Origin: Ophiothrix spiculata
Lineage: Eukaryota > Echinodermata > Ophiuroidea > Amphilepidida > Ophiotrichidae
NCBI GenBank assembly: GCA_000969725.1
Contig: JXSR01S005268.1
Strand: one strand, 5' to 3'
Length of the DNA stretch: 38,540 bases
The position numbers and the translations under genes were made by a program. Shown here in pieces: positions 1 to 11,400 of the stretch (position 1 is the stretch's first letter; each line of letters opens with the position of its first letter). A model generated the notes under the pieces. That model was not told the origin of the DNA. It saw only the letters and a program-made list of their open reading frames with translations, and ran no database searches.

Positions 1-1389
1 CTACGTTAGCCATAATTTCAGTTCAGTTTCAACCGTTTCAAATCAAGTTTATTTTTGAAGCAAATCTTATAATATTGCTTTAAGACACCATATAGAGCCT
101 CCAAATCTTAAAGTATAAAAACATTATCATAGTCAGAAAACTAATAAGGTATGTGCAACCTATGTATATTATTATATATATCCTGATTTTGAAAGTCATT
201 GGCACAATTTCATCATAAAATTATGATTAGCCCAGAAATTATTCAACAACTTTTCTGTAATCATCTAAATCTAGGTCATAAAATGAAATTTGATACAAAC
301 AAATATGCTTGAAGGAATTACCTACCTGCATATAAGAGATTGAGATAGATTAATTAAACCTGACGGCAAATATTGCATGAAAATGTAACATAATAAACAG
401 CAGCATCAGGGATCGTCGATGATGATTGAAATCGAACTAATTCAAATCCTACTTTATGTTTTATATAGAACATGCCAATAAGTTATTAAAACCTGAAGCT
501 TACCTCAGAATAGTTTTTATTTTGTCAGGTTAAACTATCAATCAAATGTTATATTCAAGACATCGGTATAAAGGGAAAGGGTGTCTGAATTGGTTAGATA
601 TATTTTTTCCTTATGCAAACCATCTTGCCAACTTTTTATACACTTTTGTTCACTTTCAACTAAAATAATTGAACCTAATTGAACTTAAAAATCATCCTTC
701 AGTTTCATAAAATGGTTTCATATTATAATTTTCTGTTTGGTAATCAAGTTTGTGCACTCATATTCAAAATAAGATATGAATAATAAATTTTCCATAAACA
801 GAAAAAAAAAAAGAAGTAATTTTTCACATCCTTTCCCCCTTGCTTATGCGATGCCTAGCCTGTATAATATGTAACATTCCATGTTTCGCTGTACCCTTTT
901 CCATGTTTTGGGTATAAAACATGACATCCCCCTTTGAACACAAGTGGTCCCCCCAAGAGTAATCTGAAAAAGAAAATGACATTTGCAGGATTTGCTATGT
1001 TTGTTGAAATCAGTTGTTCAAGTCTGTGCAATATGTTTGACTTTCTTCACACATATTATGACGCCCATTCCTGTACTTTGTAGCAGAGGGAACTGATTTC
1101 ATATTGTTGAGAGAGGTTTTTATTCATCATGCTGCATCAATGTTTACAGAAAGGGAAATGTCAAATTCACAGCAAATTTATGTGTCATGTTTATGTGGAT
1201 GGAAAAATAGGGTGAAGTTGAATTGCACAACAAGAATCCTTAAATACTTATATAAAGTATTGATTTCAAGCTGAGCATCAATATTATTTAGTCCTAACGT
1301 CTGTCCAAAATCCGTCATATAAATGTATACAAAAATTTGTAGAGTGCAGGGCGAATTGCATACTGCCTGCTCACATTAACCGTACAAAG

Positions 1390-1455
1390 TTTTTAAAAAA
1401 GTTCAAATATGTCGTACAAAAAATTTCCTGTTTCACTTGTGATTTTAACCCCCAC
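1390..1455 (-). repeat. Degraded end fragment of the telomere-ended tRNA-like family
   Basis: This stretch resembles the left part of the complete copy at 26292-26547: an A/T-rich start, a decayed AGTCCGAATACGTCATAC-like block, then the block AAATTTCCTGTTTC shared word for word. The tRNA-like core is missing or too decayed to see. Orientation matches the minus-strand copy at 26292. Confidence 0.5.
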
Positions 1456-2379
1456 CCCATTTTTTTAAAGTATGTAATGGTGTCAAGTGAAAGTGTATTT
1501 TTCTATTAAATGAAATTAGAATAAAATTATAAAGCCAAAAGGAAGTCTAATGGTGACATAATTGTGTAAACTAGAACCATCACAACGGAAGTTGTGGTTT
1601 TGAGATTCCAATCTACATATCATATTGAGGTCAGCCAATTTATATTAATATTATATGGAAATTTCATATTAGTACGATCAGGAAGAGTTTTTACAGTAAA
1701 TATGAAGCATAAAAGGACTAAAGAACTTTGTCATAATTTTTTCTAATTGAAAAGTAAATTTATTATTGCATCAACGCTATATTAACTATTTAGAATTATG
1801 TCCATGGAAATGGAAGGGACAAAGGATAATGTAGGTTGGTCATTTGCCCATTGGAGCTTTACTATAGGCTCAGACCAGATCTGGACTCGGACTACATAGC
1901 CAGGGGTCACTTTTACTAAAATGTAAATACTGTTGTTAGGACTGAGTTCATGTTCTCAAAGATAAAAGAACACTTCGTAAGTGAATGATGCAATGGCTAT
2001 AGGGATTTTACATATAGGAAAATACCAACCCTGTATAACGGTCATGTATACTCTCATTCATCTGGGTTGATTCAAGTTCAGAATATTATGTAAATCTAGG
2101 TAATCAGAATTACTTACTTGGAGCAATGGATGTTGCGAACGAAACCATTGCCCTTCAGCTGGGTTGTATAACGTTACGAAGAGTAAAGAGGTGGTCTTTA
2201 GTTAACAGGTTCCTTTTAATGATGTATTTACTATGAAATCGACCCCTGTCAGGCACAGTCTGATCATTAGTAACAATTTTGACTAATAGAATTATGCGTC
2301 TTTGTTTCTAACTCGTCCTATCTTAATCTGCAAATTTGAAATGTAAAATGTATTCAAATGTTATACTTTTTTAACACAT

Positions 2380-2560
2380 GGCACTTTTTCTACCATGTTG
2401 TTAGACAGAACTCAACTGAGTATATTGCTCTCTTAACTCCCTGGTTAGGTCAAAAAAGCAATTAAGATTTAATGTCTTGCCCAATGACATAACTAGTTTG
2501 CCACAGCCTGGCTCAAACTCATAACCTATTGGTTAGGAGTCCTTCACTGTAGACAACACA
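2380..2560 (-). repeat. tRNA-derived SINE-like remnant
   Basis: Read on the minus strand, the segment holds a B-box-like block (GGTTATGAGTTTGAGCC, 2509-2525), followed by the body GTCATTGGGCAAGACATTAA. That layout is common in tRNA-derived SINEs of marine invertebrates. The A box is not clear and the ends cannot be fixed. It is not the same family as the elements at 26-28 kb. Confidence 0.4.
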
Positions 2561-3202
2561 AGCTCTTCATAATAGGGCTATATCTGGGCTTTGATCTCAA
2601 AACTGTGCTATTCCATTACATAAAAGTTGATTTTGTCCATGCTGCTGAATTTACCCTTGAAATATTGCTTAGTCACAATTAACACTTCAAAAATCCATGC
2701 AAAGCCATTGCATCCCATTTTGCTATCCAGAGATTAAGCCCTACTTTAGCCTGTAATCTGAACTTAACCTGAAGGGTCCAGGGTGAAAATTCACCCTGAT
2801 CTCTGTACTTAAGAACTATCCCTTGCAGCGATTTTTGTTCTGCATCAGTAGAATAAAGCAGGAAAGCTGGTTATATTTTAATGAATAACTTCCTCTTTCA
2901 AGGGCCCTATATATGGTCTGAGATCATCTAGATATTGAATGAGATCGCCTAAATATGGACAGAGATTGCCAACGAGCGTCTGGAGAGGTAATGAGATAAC
3001 GTGGTCAAAATACGGATAGGAATCTAATAGGACTGAAAAAGATATCTTGGTTTTCAATGATGAGAGAAAAGTGCTCAGTATTCATTTCTGAGAGTAAATT
3101 TTGTTTCAGTATTCTATGAAGGATATCTCTGTGGATAGCTTTTATTTTGTTTTATGAAATATGTATTGATGAACAATTACCATTTTTATAATATTTTTTT
3201 GA

Positions 3203-3215
3203 GGGGGGGGGGGGG
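3203..3215 (+). repeat. Poly-G run (13 G)
   Basis: A homopolymer of 13 G follows an A/T-rich stretch. It is a simple repeat and a likely site of length error or polymorphism. Confidence 0.85.
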
Positions 3216-3519
3216 AGAGGGATAAAGTGAAAGTGAAATGCATATCTCTTATTGTGGCCAATGCTTCATATCTATTGGCAAAGACGCAATGTAAATGCCG
3301 GAATTATAATCATATGGGCTGACGCGACCAAATTAATGTGACCCACTGATTCAGAATCCTGCGCTGCTATTTTTATAGCCATAGCTTCAGTCCAAATTGT
3401 TACAAATACATTAGCACACAGATGATACTATTCCATATCCATAATTTGGGACCCCCTTGTACTCGAGGATGGGGACCTCGTAAGGGATGGCAAGGGACAC
3501 GCGCAGTACATAAGTCACT

Positions 3520-3534
3520 GGGGGGGGGGGGGGG
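3520..3534 (+). repeat. Poly-G run (15 G)
   Basis: A homopolymer of 15 G. It creates the proline run seen in a minus-strand open frame here, which I do not regard as a gene. Confidence 0.85.
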
Positions 3535-3675
3535 CAGAATTGTTCATAAATTTGGCTATGTCTGAGAGGATGCCTCATGGACATGCAATAGATAGGAAAG
3601 ATATTGGTATACATATATGACATACTGTATTGGCTTTTGGCAATATGTTGCAAAATTTTGTTAAAACAAATTAAT

Positions 3676-3816
3676 CTTTAACCATTTTGATCCGATAGAA
3701 CGCCTGAGCCTTTCTAAGGAGCTTACGAGAGAATGCTCAGGTATTCAAATTTGTATTGAGTGTACAGTATTGGCTATATACACCTATATTGTAATTCAGG
3801 ATTGAAAGGGTTAAGG
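3676..3816. mobile_element. Small TIR element, about 140 bp
   Basis: The left end CTTTAACCATTTTGATCC is roughly the reverse complement of the right end GGATTGAAAGGGTTAAG. An inner GCCTGAGC/GCTCAGGT pair adds to the foldback character. It has no coding capacity and is probably a degraded miniature inverted-repeat transposable element (MITE). Confidence 0.45.
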
Positions 3817-5260
3817 AAAGGACATGCTCAAGCTTGGACATACTGCAAGAAGTATTAAAAATCAAGTCCTTCAACATTGAACCATCAGTAGGATAACTTC
3901 AAATAGCCAAAATGGTATTGTATCTCACACTGCTCATTCTAGATCAGAATCATTGCTGGGCAGTGGGTGATAATCCAATTCATATTTTTGAAATGCATGC
4001 TTTATTTCAAAGAAGAAATGGAAAAAAGGAAATTTTGAAATGGCTCAAAAAGCTCTTCATTTATCATATATTGTCATTTATAATGGTAACCTAACATAGC
4101 ATAATTCCTTCATTTTAAATGTATTTTACAATAAACATTGCATAAAGAAATTAACAGGAAGCATAGCTAATTATTGACTTGGCTAGCTAACTTGTATCTG
4201 GCAAAAGGAATTCCGTAGAAAAGTTTGATGTGGTTAAGGGTGGATATCCGTATTGTCATTTTATTGTTTTTGTAAACCTAAAACCTAATTGCATTTGGTT
4301 ATACGCTGTGTTGAAGTTTTGACTAACTTTTTGCTGCCAAAAGTATGACAGAAATATTGAAGAATGCATGAAAAAGCAATTTTTTAGTGCATTATCATGT
4401 TTTCTGTTGTAAACAATTCCTTATTCTCATAATTTAGAAGCTTATATCATTACTAATTTTTGGGAATATTATTTGACCAATTTTACAAAAAAAATTGCAT
4501 TTTGATGTAACTAATTTTGATCTATGCATTTTAAGTAAATGGAGGAAGTTCCACACGAATGTAAAATTTTAGAGATGTTTTAAGATGTAAAAGACAGAAG
4601 GTTTTGTTTTCAATCATTGATTTATAAGTGTAATATTATTCGTATTTTTGATAACTGGTAAAGTTGGAACTTGGCTGTTCAATTAATTTATCAGTGAAAC
4701 TACACCTAGCTCATATGTAAAAATGTGAAAATAAACCCCTATGACTACAACATTTTTAACAGTAGTAAATTAAAGATATTGATATGATAACAAATGAACC
4801 TGGCATTAATTGCAACCAACCTTCATCGTATCATGATGGAGATATTAATCATCTTGCGATTAATTAAAGTTGTACATCTGGAGGTCATTTTTGAGACTAA
4901 ACAGAAATTAATACCAGGTCATTCAAAATGGGTTAGTACAGAATGTATGAAATAAGGAGTTTTTTAAGCAACAATAATAATAATAAAAAAGAAATAATGG
5001 ATTGATATTTTTTTGTTATTTATTTAAGTGCAATGATTTTCCCAATGTTGCTCCTTTAGGTTTGTGTATCCTTCTCAACAGTTGAAATTTTTCATTTACC
5101 AGATCTTCATTTTTTCCAACAATTATTACTGCTAAGTGTTCTGTTGTAAGAATATTTACGCATCCATATCCAGACAATTTTGTGTTTGAGGTATCGGAAA
5201 GTAACGGTAGAACTGCAATTTCTTACATCATTGATTTGTCCATTTGAGTACATTTTGTCT

Positions 5261-5283
5261 TCTTTCTTTCTTTCTTTCTTTCA
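5261..5283 (+). repeat. (CTTT)n microsatellite forming the acceptor of the first PH exon
   Basis: About five CTTT units run directly into CAG at 5282-5284, the splice acceptor of the exon at 5285. The repeat therefore serves as the polypyrimidine tract. Confidence 0.85.
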
Positions 5284-5284
5284 G

Positions 5285-5419
5285 TATCCAACTACAGCAC
5301 CTGTGGATGAGCAACCCCTGAGTATCAAGGCTGCTATGGTGGACATAGCATATGATTATACCAAAAAGAGAGACGTCTTCCGACTATGCACATTCAGTGG
5401 GTCTGAGTACCTTATCCAA
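5285..5419 (+). CDS. ARHGAP21/23: ARHGAP21/23 exon a: PH domain, middle/C-terminal strands
   Basis: 45 codons, phase 0 at both ends. The acceptor is the CTTT tract plus CAG and the donor is CAA|GTAAGT. The motifs [22 protein letters not shown] and SGSEYLIQ align with the PH domain of vertebrate ARHGAP21 (…LIDISYSETKRKNVFRL…). Three decayed copies of this exon lie in the next intron. Confidence 0.92.
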
Positions 5420-8400
5420 GTAAGTAGAACTACTAAGATTTAACATGACTGGGGTTGGTCAAGAGGGCAATTACAATCCCTTGTAGCATGTGACTACACA
5501 AAATAAGAGAAACATCTTCCGATTTTGTGCATTCATTTGGTCCGAGTACCTTACTCAAGTTTAACATGATTAAGTGGTACCAGTGTTTTGAAGGAGAACG
5601 AGCATATGAATACACCTAAAAGAGTGATGTCTTTCAACTTTGCACATCAGTGGGTCTACGTATCTTATGGAAGTAAGGATGTGTTCTCACAAAATAGACA
5701 TGACTAGTCATGACCGGCTCTAGAGCGAGACAACTTAGCAGTTGCGTTCACAGTAGGACACTACCTGTGCGTTTTTTTGGTCAGTTTTGGTCACAAGCGG
5801 GCACTTTCTATAATTACGTTTACACTGGAAATTTGCTCGTGAGCGGCTCATGAGCATGAAATTATATAGTCATGACCAAATTTATCTTGTGTGAACACTC
5901 CCTAAAAGGTAGTTATTAGGATTTAACATAAATGGGGTGGGACAAGAGTGTTAAGTAGGAGTACCCCAGACAGCATTTGATTTTGCTAAAGAGAGAGGTG
6001 TCTACCAACTCTGCACATTCAGTGGGGTCAAGTGAAATTTATGGGATATCCTGTTAAGATTGGATGTTAATTGGGTAAGAAGAAGCTAACTTTGAGCGAG
6101 CATCTTAGCTGCTATTGTGGAATCAGTGTGGGAAGTGTCCTCTGACTTTTCAGATCCCTCATCTGAAGAATACATTATGATTCAACATAAAAGGGGTGGG
6201 ATAATGATGTTAGAAAGATTTAGGGATGATTCCCTGAGAATCAAACTATCAGGGACAGATCTGTGAAGGACATAATATTCACAATTTTTATTGTTCTAAG
6301 AATGTGTAGATCGTAGCATTTACATCAGCGTAGCCAGGGGAGTGGGGAAGGAGCGTGTGCACCCCGGGGGTCTACAAAAAAAATGGGATAAAGATAAAAG
6401 ATATAAAAACAATGGGAAAACAATGAAAAAAGGGGCGCAGTAGTCCTAATCACTGCTAGTAATATATTTGGCGACACGTCTGATATAGGCAGGTGCACCT
6501 AGCGGCCCCCGTTTTGGACTAGGATTAATTGCGCTCCCCGGGGGTACGCAATCCTGGCTACGTACCTGATTCATGCAGTACTCTCTTAAGTGAGCGCACA
6601 TTTTCAAGGCTCATGTCTACAATCACGACTTTTAGTACTTTATGCATTCACAAATTAATGCCACAAGCAATAATTCAAGTAATTTTTGAGAAGTTCTGAT
6701 TCACTTTGACAATTTAGAGGCCACAAGATAATCAGGGTGACAACTTTATGTCAAAATTCTCTTTCTTAGGTTGTTATTGTTTGAATTCAGGAATTGGCTC
6801 CACCTCGGTAACCCATAAAAGGCATATTTATAGCCTAACATTACATCATAGGAAGTCGGTAAACCTAGATATCAGTATGAACTCGGCAGTTGCTCTCGTT
6901 TCATCATTATTTTACCCAGGGGATTTCTTTTTTTCTCAAAATAATCCTTCCCCAGTGATATTGACTAAATAATTTCCTGCTCTATTCTCGTATTGCAGGT
7001 CAGCGACACTCAAACCATGCTGGCGTGGATTTCAGCCATACAAGCAAATAATAATCCTGATAAAGATGTAAGTATTTGAATTATTGTTTTTTTGTAAGAA
7101 GGGAACCCTCTTGGCCTTAAAATTTTACTATGTTTTAATTTTGAATCAGTGTGTTATTTAAAACAAGTTACTCATCCCTGTCCTTGATGTTTCTTCAACT
7201 TCTTGGTATCAAATTTTTGAAGCTTAATAAATAAATGAACTTGGTAGTTTGTTAGTGAAGTTTAAACCCCTTCAGAGTATGTTGGCTAGTTTTGAAATTG
7301 ATCAGAGTGATTAGGCCTATGCAATGGTTTATGTCCATACAGACTAAGTATTGCATACATCCTCATATAAAGTGCCATGTTTACATCATGTAAACTTGAA
7401 TAAATGACAATGGAGATGGATGAAGTGATATCTTTTATTTTTAGGCAGCAAATGCTTTAGATACTTTCACGAAGTAGAAATCAATCAAAACATGAATACA
7501 AAAATGAAACATATCAATTTGTTTGCCATCAGAGAGATGATTTGGCCTTATGAAATAGCTACAGAATACCTCTCAATTGAGTTTATACAAATTCCGAATG
7601 TTTTGGTTTTTCTTAAAGCCAAATACTGAAATACAGGATGGAATTCACATACATCTAGGGTTACCTAGAATTTGTAAAGTTTTAAGAAAGCAGACTGTTC
7701 CTTGTGAGGTCACACTTGACTTGCAAGATTCTTCCGTAGAATACAATATGGATCAAAAGCCAGGTGTGCTTGGACAGGATCTGTGCCAGCTTGGCAGTCG
7801 GGATGTCCTCAAAGCCTGTACAGGTAATTCCCATGGAATAGAGGATATCTATGATCTTTATTAATAGCAGGTGAAAAATACACTGGTTTCCTGACAGGTA
7901 GATTGTCTTATGGAGACATCTGAAGAGTTGTGGTACTTAATTTTATTCTACGTAAGGCCACAAAAAAAAGAACTCTGTCTCAGCTTACTTGAGGTAAAAA
8001 CCCTAAGCGTTTTTTTAGTAATAAAGGGCTACGCGGATGCGGAAATACCCCCTATTTTTTTTAATTGCATTTTTCGGCCACTATTTTTTTTTTGCGGCCA
8101 CGTTGCAGCCGTTTATTTATTTATTTTCCCCCAGTAGTAGGAAAAAAAGATGAAAAAACCCTGAAAATCTCTCAAAAACCTTAAAAAAAAAAATGCGCTA
8201 AATTTGGATTTTTAAAAGCTATGCACGCGGGAAGCTGAGACAGGCTATTTTTTTTCTTTGGCCTAAATAAAATAGATCATATAGACAGGTTTTCAATCAG
8301 TTGAAGAATTTCATTTGGTGTCTGGTCATAGTTCTGATGCAAATGCAGAAGTGTTTTCTGTTTTTTACTGGTTATTAGTCGATAGATGAAATTCATTTAT

Positions 8401-11400
8401 AAGTTGGATGGAGGAATTTCATTAATCATAATGTTCTGTAGGTTTTTGATTAAAAAATGAAATGTTTGCCATTTGATAATAAAATTTGTAATTGTAATTT
8501 TGATTTAACAATTTTTTGATTGAAATATTTAGTTTTATACAATTAGTAAGATATAAAGTATATTTATCAGAATTTGTCTATCCCAATTTATCATTTTACT
8601 TGTCTGAACATTGACTTGACATTTTCATTTCATCATTTTGATTCCTTCCTCACCAAAATCATTCAACATTCTTAAAGACCATTTGATGCTGTATGTGTAG
8701 CATGCTGACCTGAACTGTTCGTCTTATACTTGGAAACGACTGACAAAAACACTTGCTGAAACTGAAACAGGCATTTTGAATCATAAAATATTGCTATTGT
8801 TGGTTTTCACTTTCAATATATCAGAAATTTAATTGATACGCAAATGAGTTGTCATTCATGTCTATTAAATCCCTCTAATCCTTTCTGTTAACAGACTGAA
8901 GGAGTAGTCACCCAGGAGCTGATTCTTAAAAACATTGCCAAGCATACACAACACCTTGAACCACCACCCATAGCCCCCAAGAGTAACCCTATTTCTCCAA
9001 GCAATAGCCGTAAATTCAAGAAAGCACCGGCAGTACCGCCCAAGAAAGGCTCTGTCAAAGGTTAGTATGGAATTACTTTGAATCATGAGTAAATAATTCA
9101 GATGTATATGACTGTATATCTATTTTTGTTGATTCAATTTCATTGTGGGGTTTTATCACAAATGATAAGCTATACATTTAATTAATGTTAACTTAATTAA
9201 TTTCATTTGATAGAAAATTTTGCAAAATTGAATATCGTGCAAAACTGATTTGATCAATTGTAAAATTGTAAAGATTTTTGAATACCAATATTAAATCTTC
9301 ATGAAAATGTCTTCTATATGCCATTCACAAATATGCAAAGCAGAAGGATGGGTAAACTATATTGTATAATTCAATTCGATTCGATTCAATTCAATTCAAT
9401 TCAACCTTATTTCCATAATATATACATGCAAAATATAAACAAACAAACACATTGATAAAAATACAAAGATACAATTATGGAGGAGCAGTCAAAAGGCCAG
9501 AATTGGTCAGAGAGGACTACCCTTTGCTAGAGAAGTGTTCAGTGAGGTTGATGTCTGATGGTTAACACTGCTCAGTGTTAGCCTCTCTCAACAATTCTAG
9601 TTCTTCATTTTTTGTTGAAAATTTATGACTTCAGTAATAATTAAAGCATGTTAATTGAGACTGATATTCAAATTTTTTTGTGATTACAGAGAGTAAATCC
9701 AAAGCATTTGCTGATAAGATGAAATCAAGTATGAAATGGAAAGGTGGTATGCCGCAACCGGCAGAGGAGATTACGCCTACTCATGCATTCTGTGTTCCGC
9801 TAGAGAGGTGTGTTCCTTCCATTAACAATGAGGTAAAGAATAACATTAACAGTAATGAGATATTCTTGTATGTAAACAAATTAGAAATTGGTTTACCTTT
9901 CTTGTACATAACAAGTGCATTGTCAGTGCACTTCACATACTTCATATTCTTGCGTTCTGATTGGCTAGATGACATGTGGAGTGAATGAATTTGTCATTAT
10001 CGCCTGATGAAAACCTTGTCACTTTTACAGGTCTTATGCGCTGAGGTTAAAGTTCTCATGCAACTCACGCAATACTTGTGTGCTCGCATGATTTGACAGT
10101 TTTGTTGCTGTGTGACTTGATGATCGATTTGATTGGTTTGATGTTCACGCATATAGGCAGGAGCGGACATCCGGGCGTTTTGTTTACATCCAGGACGTTT
10201 GTGCAAATAGCGCGGTGAAAACATTTGCCGACTTCCCATTCAACTCAATGGAGAAAATGACGGCTCGCGGAAACTTCGATTGATTTTAGCAAATTGTCAA
10301 AATATTTCGATTCCAAAATCATATGAGATGTGTGGTATTCAAATGACAAACAGCTCATCATTTCACAGATTTTCCTCTGGCTAAAAAAGAAAGAAAATGA
10401 AGGGATGCCTGGCTGAAGTATTGAATGTTTTCACCGCGCACGAAGTCCAGCGCAAGTTATTTTTAGATCATTGTGTTGCGTATACCCTGCGTATGCCCTG
10501 CGTATGACGTAGGTCCGCTTTCGCCTATTGGGATTTGGTCTCACCTAGAATGAAAAGAATTTTTTCAGACTAATATAATCAAACAATATCCCAAATTGAA
10601 CTGGAAAATCCATATACAACCATTGATTTTGTAAGCGTCCAACCATATTATATTTTTTCTGGTAACCATTACTGAGAATGGTTTTGTGAATGTCACTTCA
10701 TGCTCACACTCTTATGTTTTCTCACATTGTTCATTTTTTTTTGACAAAGACAATGTTTGTTTTACAATATCATAGCAGATTTTTTAGTTGTTATGTAAGT
10801 TATATTTTTTTGGTGATATGTCATGATACCTTGGAAAAATAGAAACAAAAGTCCATGGTATAGATTGAGTTTACATGAATTGGGCCCTGGCCTCTGGGTT
10901 TACAACTCATGACACCAAGTTTTGTTTTGGCTTTAATCAGTGAGTCTAAAGACAAATAGAATGCCATTGTAAATAGCAAGAACTCCAGCAATATTCCAAG
11001 TTAATAAATAGATTATTAGATTCTTTTTTATCAATCATTTTGGCCATGAATTTAACATATCCTTTTTTATTTTTATAAATGAAACGCTATTACCTGCATA
11101 TTGTAATTCTAATGTTTGAATCACTTAGCTTGAAGCAATTTGTTGTCACAAGCAAATGTGTCTAAAAAGACCAATTGAAAACTATTAGATATTTATTTTG
11201 ATACGCAAATTTTCAAGTAATTCTTCACTATTTTGACCATATATCTGAAACAGAATATAGTTTGGCATAAAAATTCACAGGGATCGAGAAAAATATGAGC
11301 TTTCTTGTGAAATAAAAAACTTGGAAGTTTGATTCTGAAACAGGGGAATTGAATAAGTGGTCAAATACGCACCTTTCGCTGCCTTTCAAATTTCTGCCCT

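Larger units (their letters stand above)
1..5284. other. Probable intron of the ARHGAP21/23 gene (no exon recognised)
   Basis: The first recognised exon at 5285 begins in the middle of a PH domain, in phase 0, directly after a consensus acceptor, so this stretch should be intron, at least in its right part. I looked for the preceding exon, which should encode the first strands of the PH domain, and did not find it. Short open frames here lack domain-like composition and splice context. The region holds a tRNA-like SINE remnant (about 2380-2560), a fragment of the telomere-ended repeat family (about 1390-1455), a small TIR element (about 3676-3816) and two long G runs. Confidence 0.55.
5420..6998 (+). 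other. Intron with decayed exon copies and two TIR elements
   Basis: GT at 5420 and AG at 6998. The left part contains three degenerate copies of the upstream exon plus recurrences of its flanking intron (a GATTTAACAT...GGGGTGGG motif near 5439, 5920 and 6177). TIR elements sit at 5681-5898 and 6326-6566. No functional exon is seen. Confidence 0.8.

Noticed and set aside
3411-3653. 80-codon minus-strand frame with a proline run
   Set aside because: The prolines come from a 15-G homopolymer; no domain or splice context.
7577-7864. 95-codon plus-strand open frame in the intron after the PH helix
   Set aside because: No recognised domain, no matching splice phases, and the flanking exons join perfectly in frame without it.
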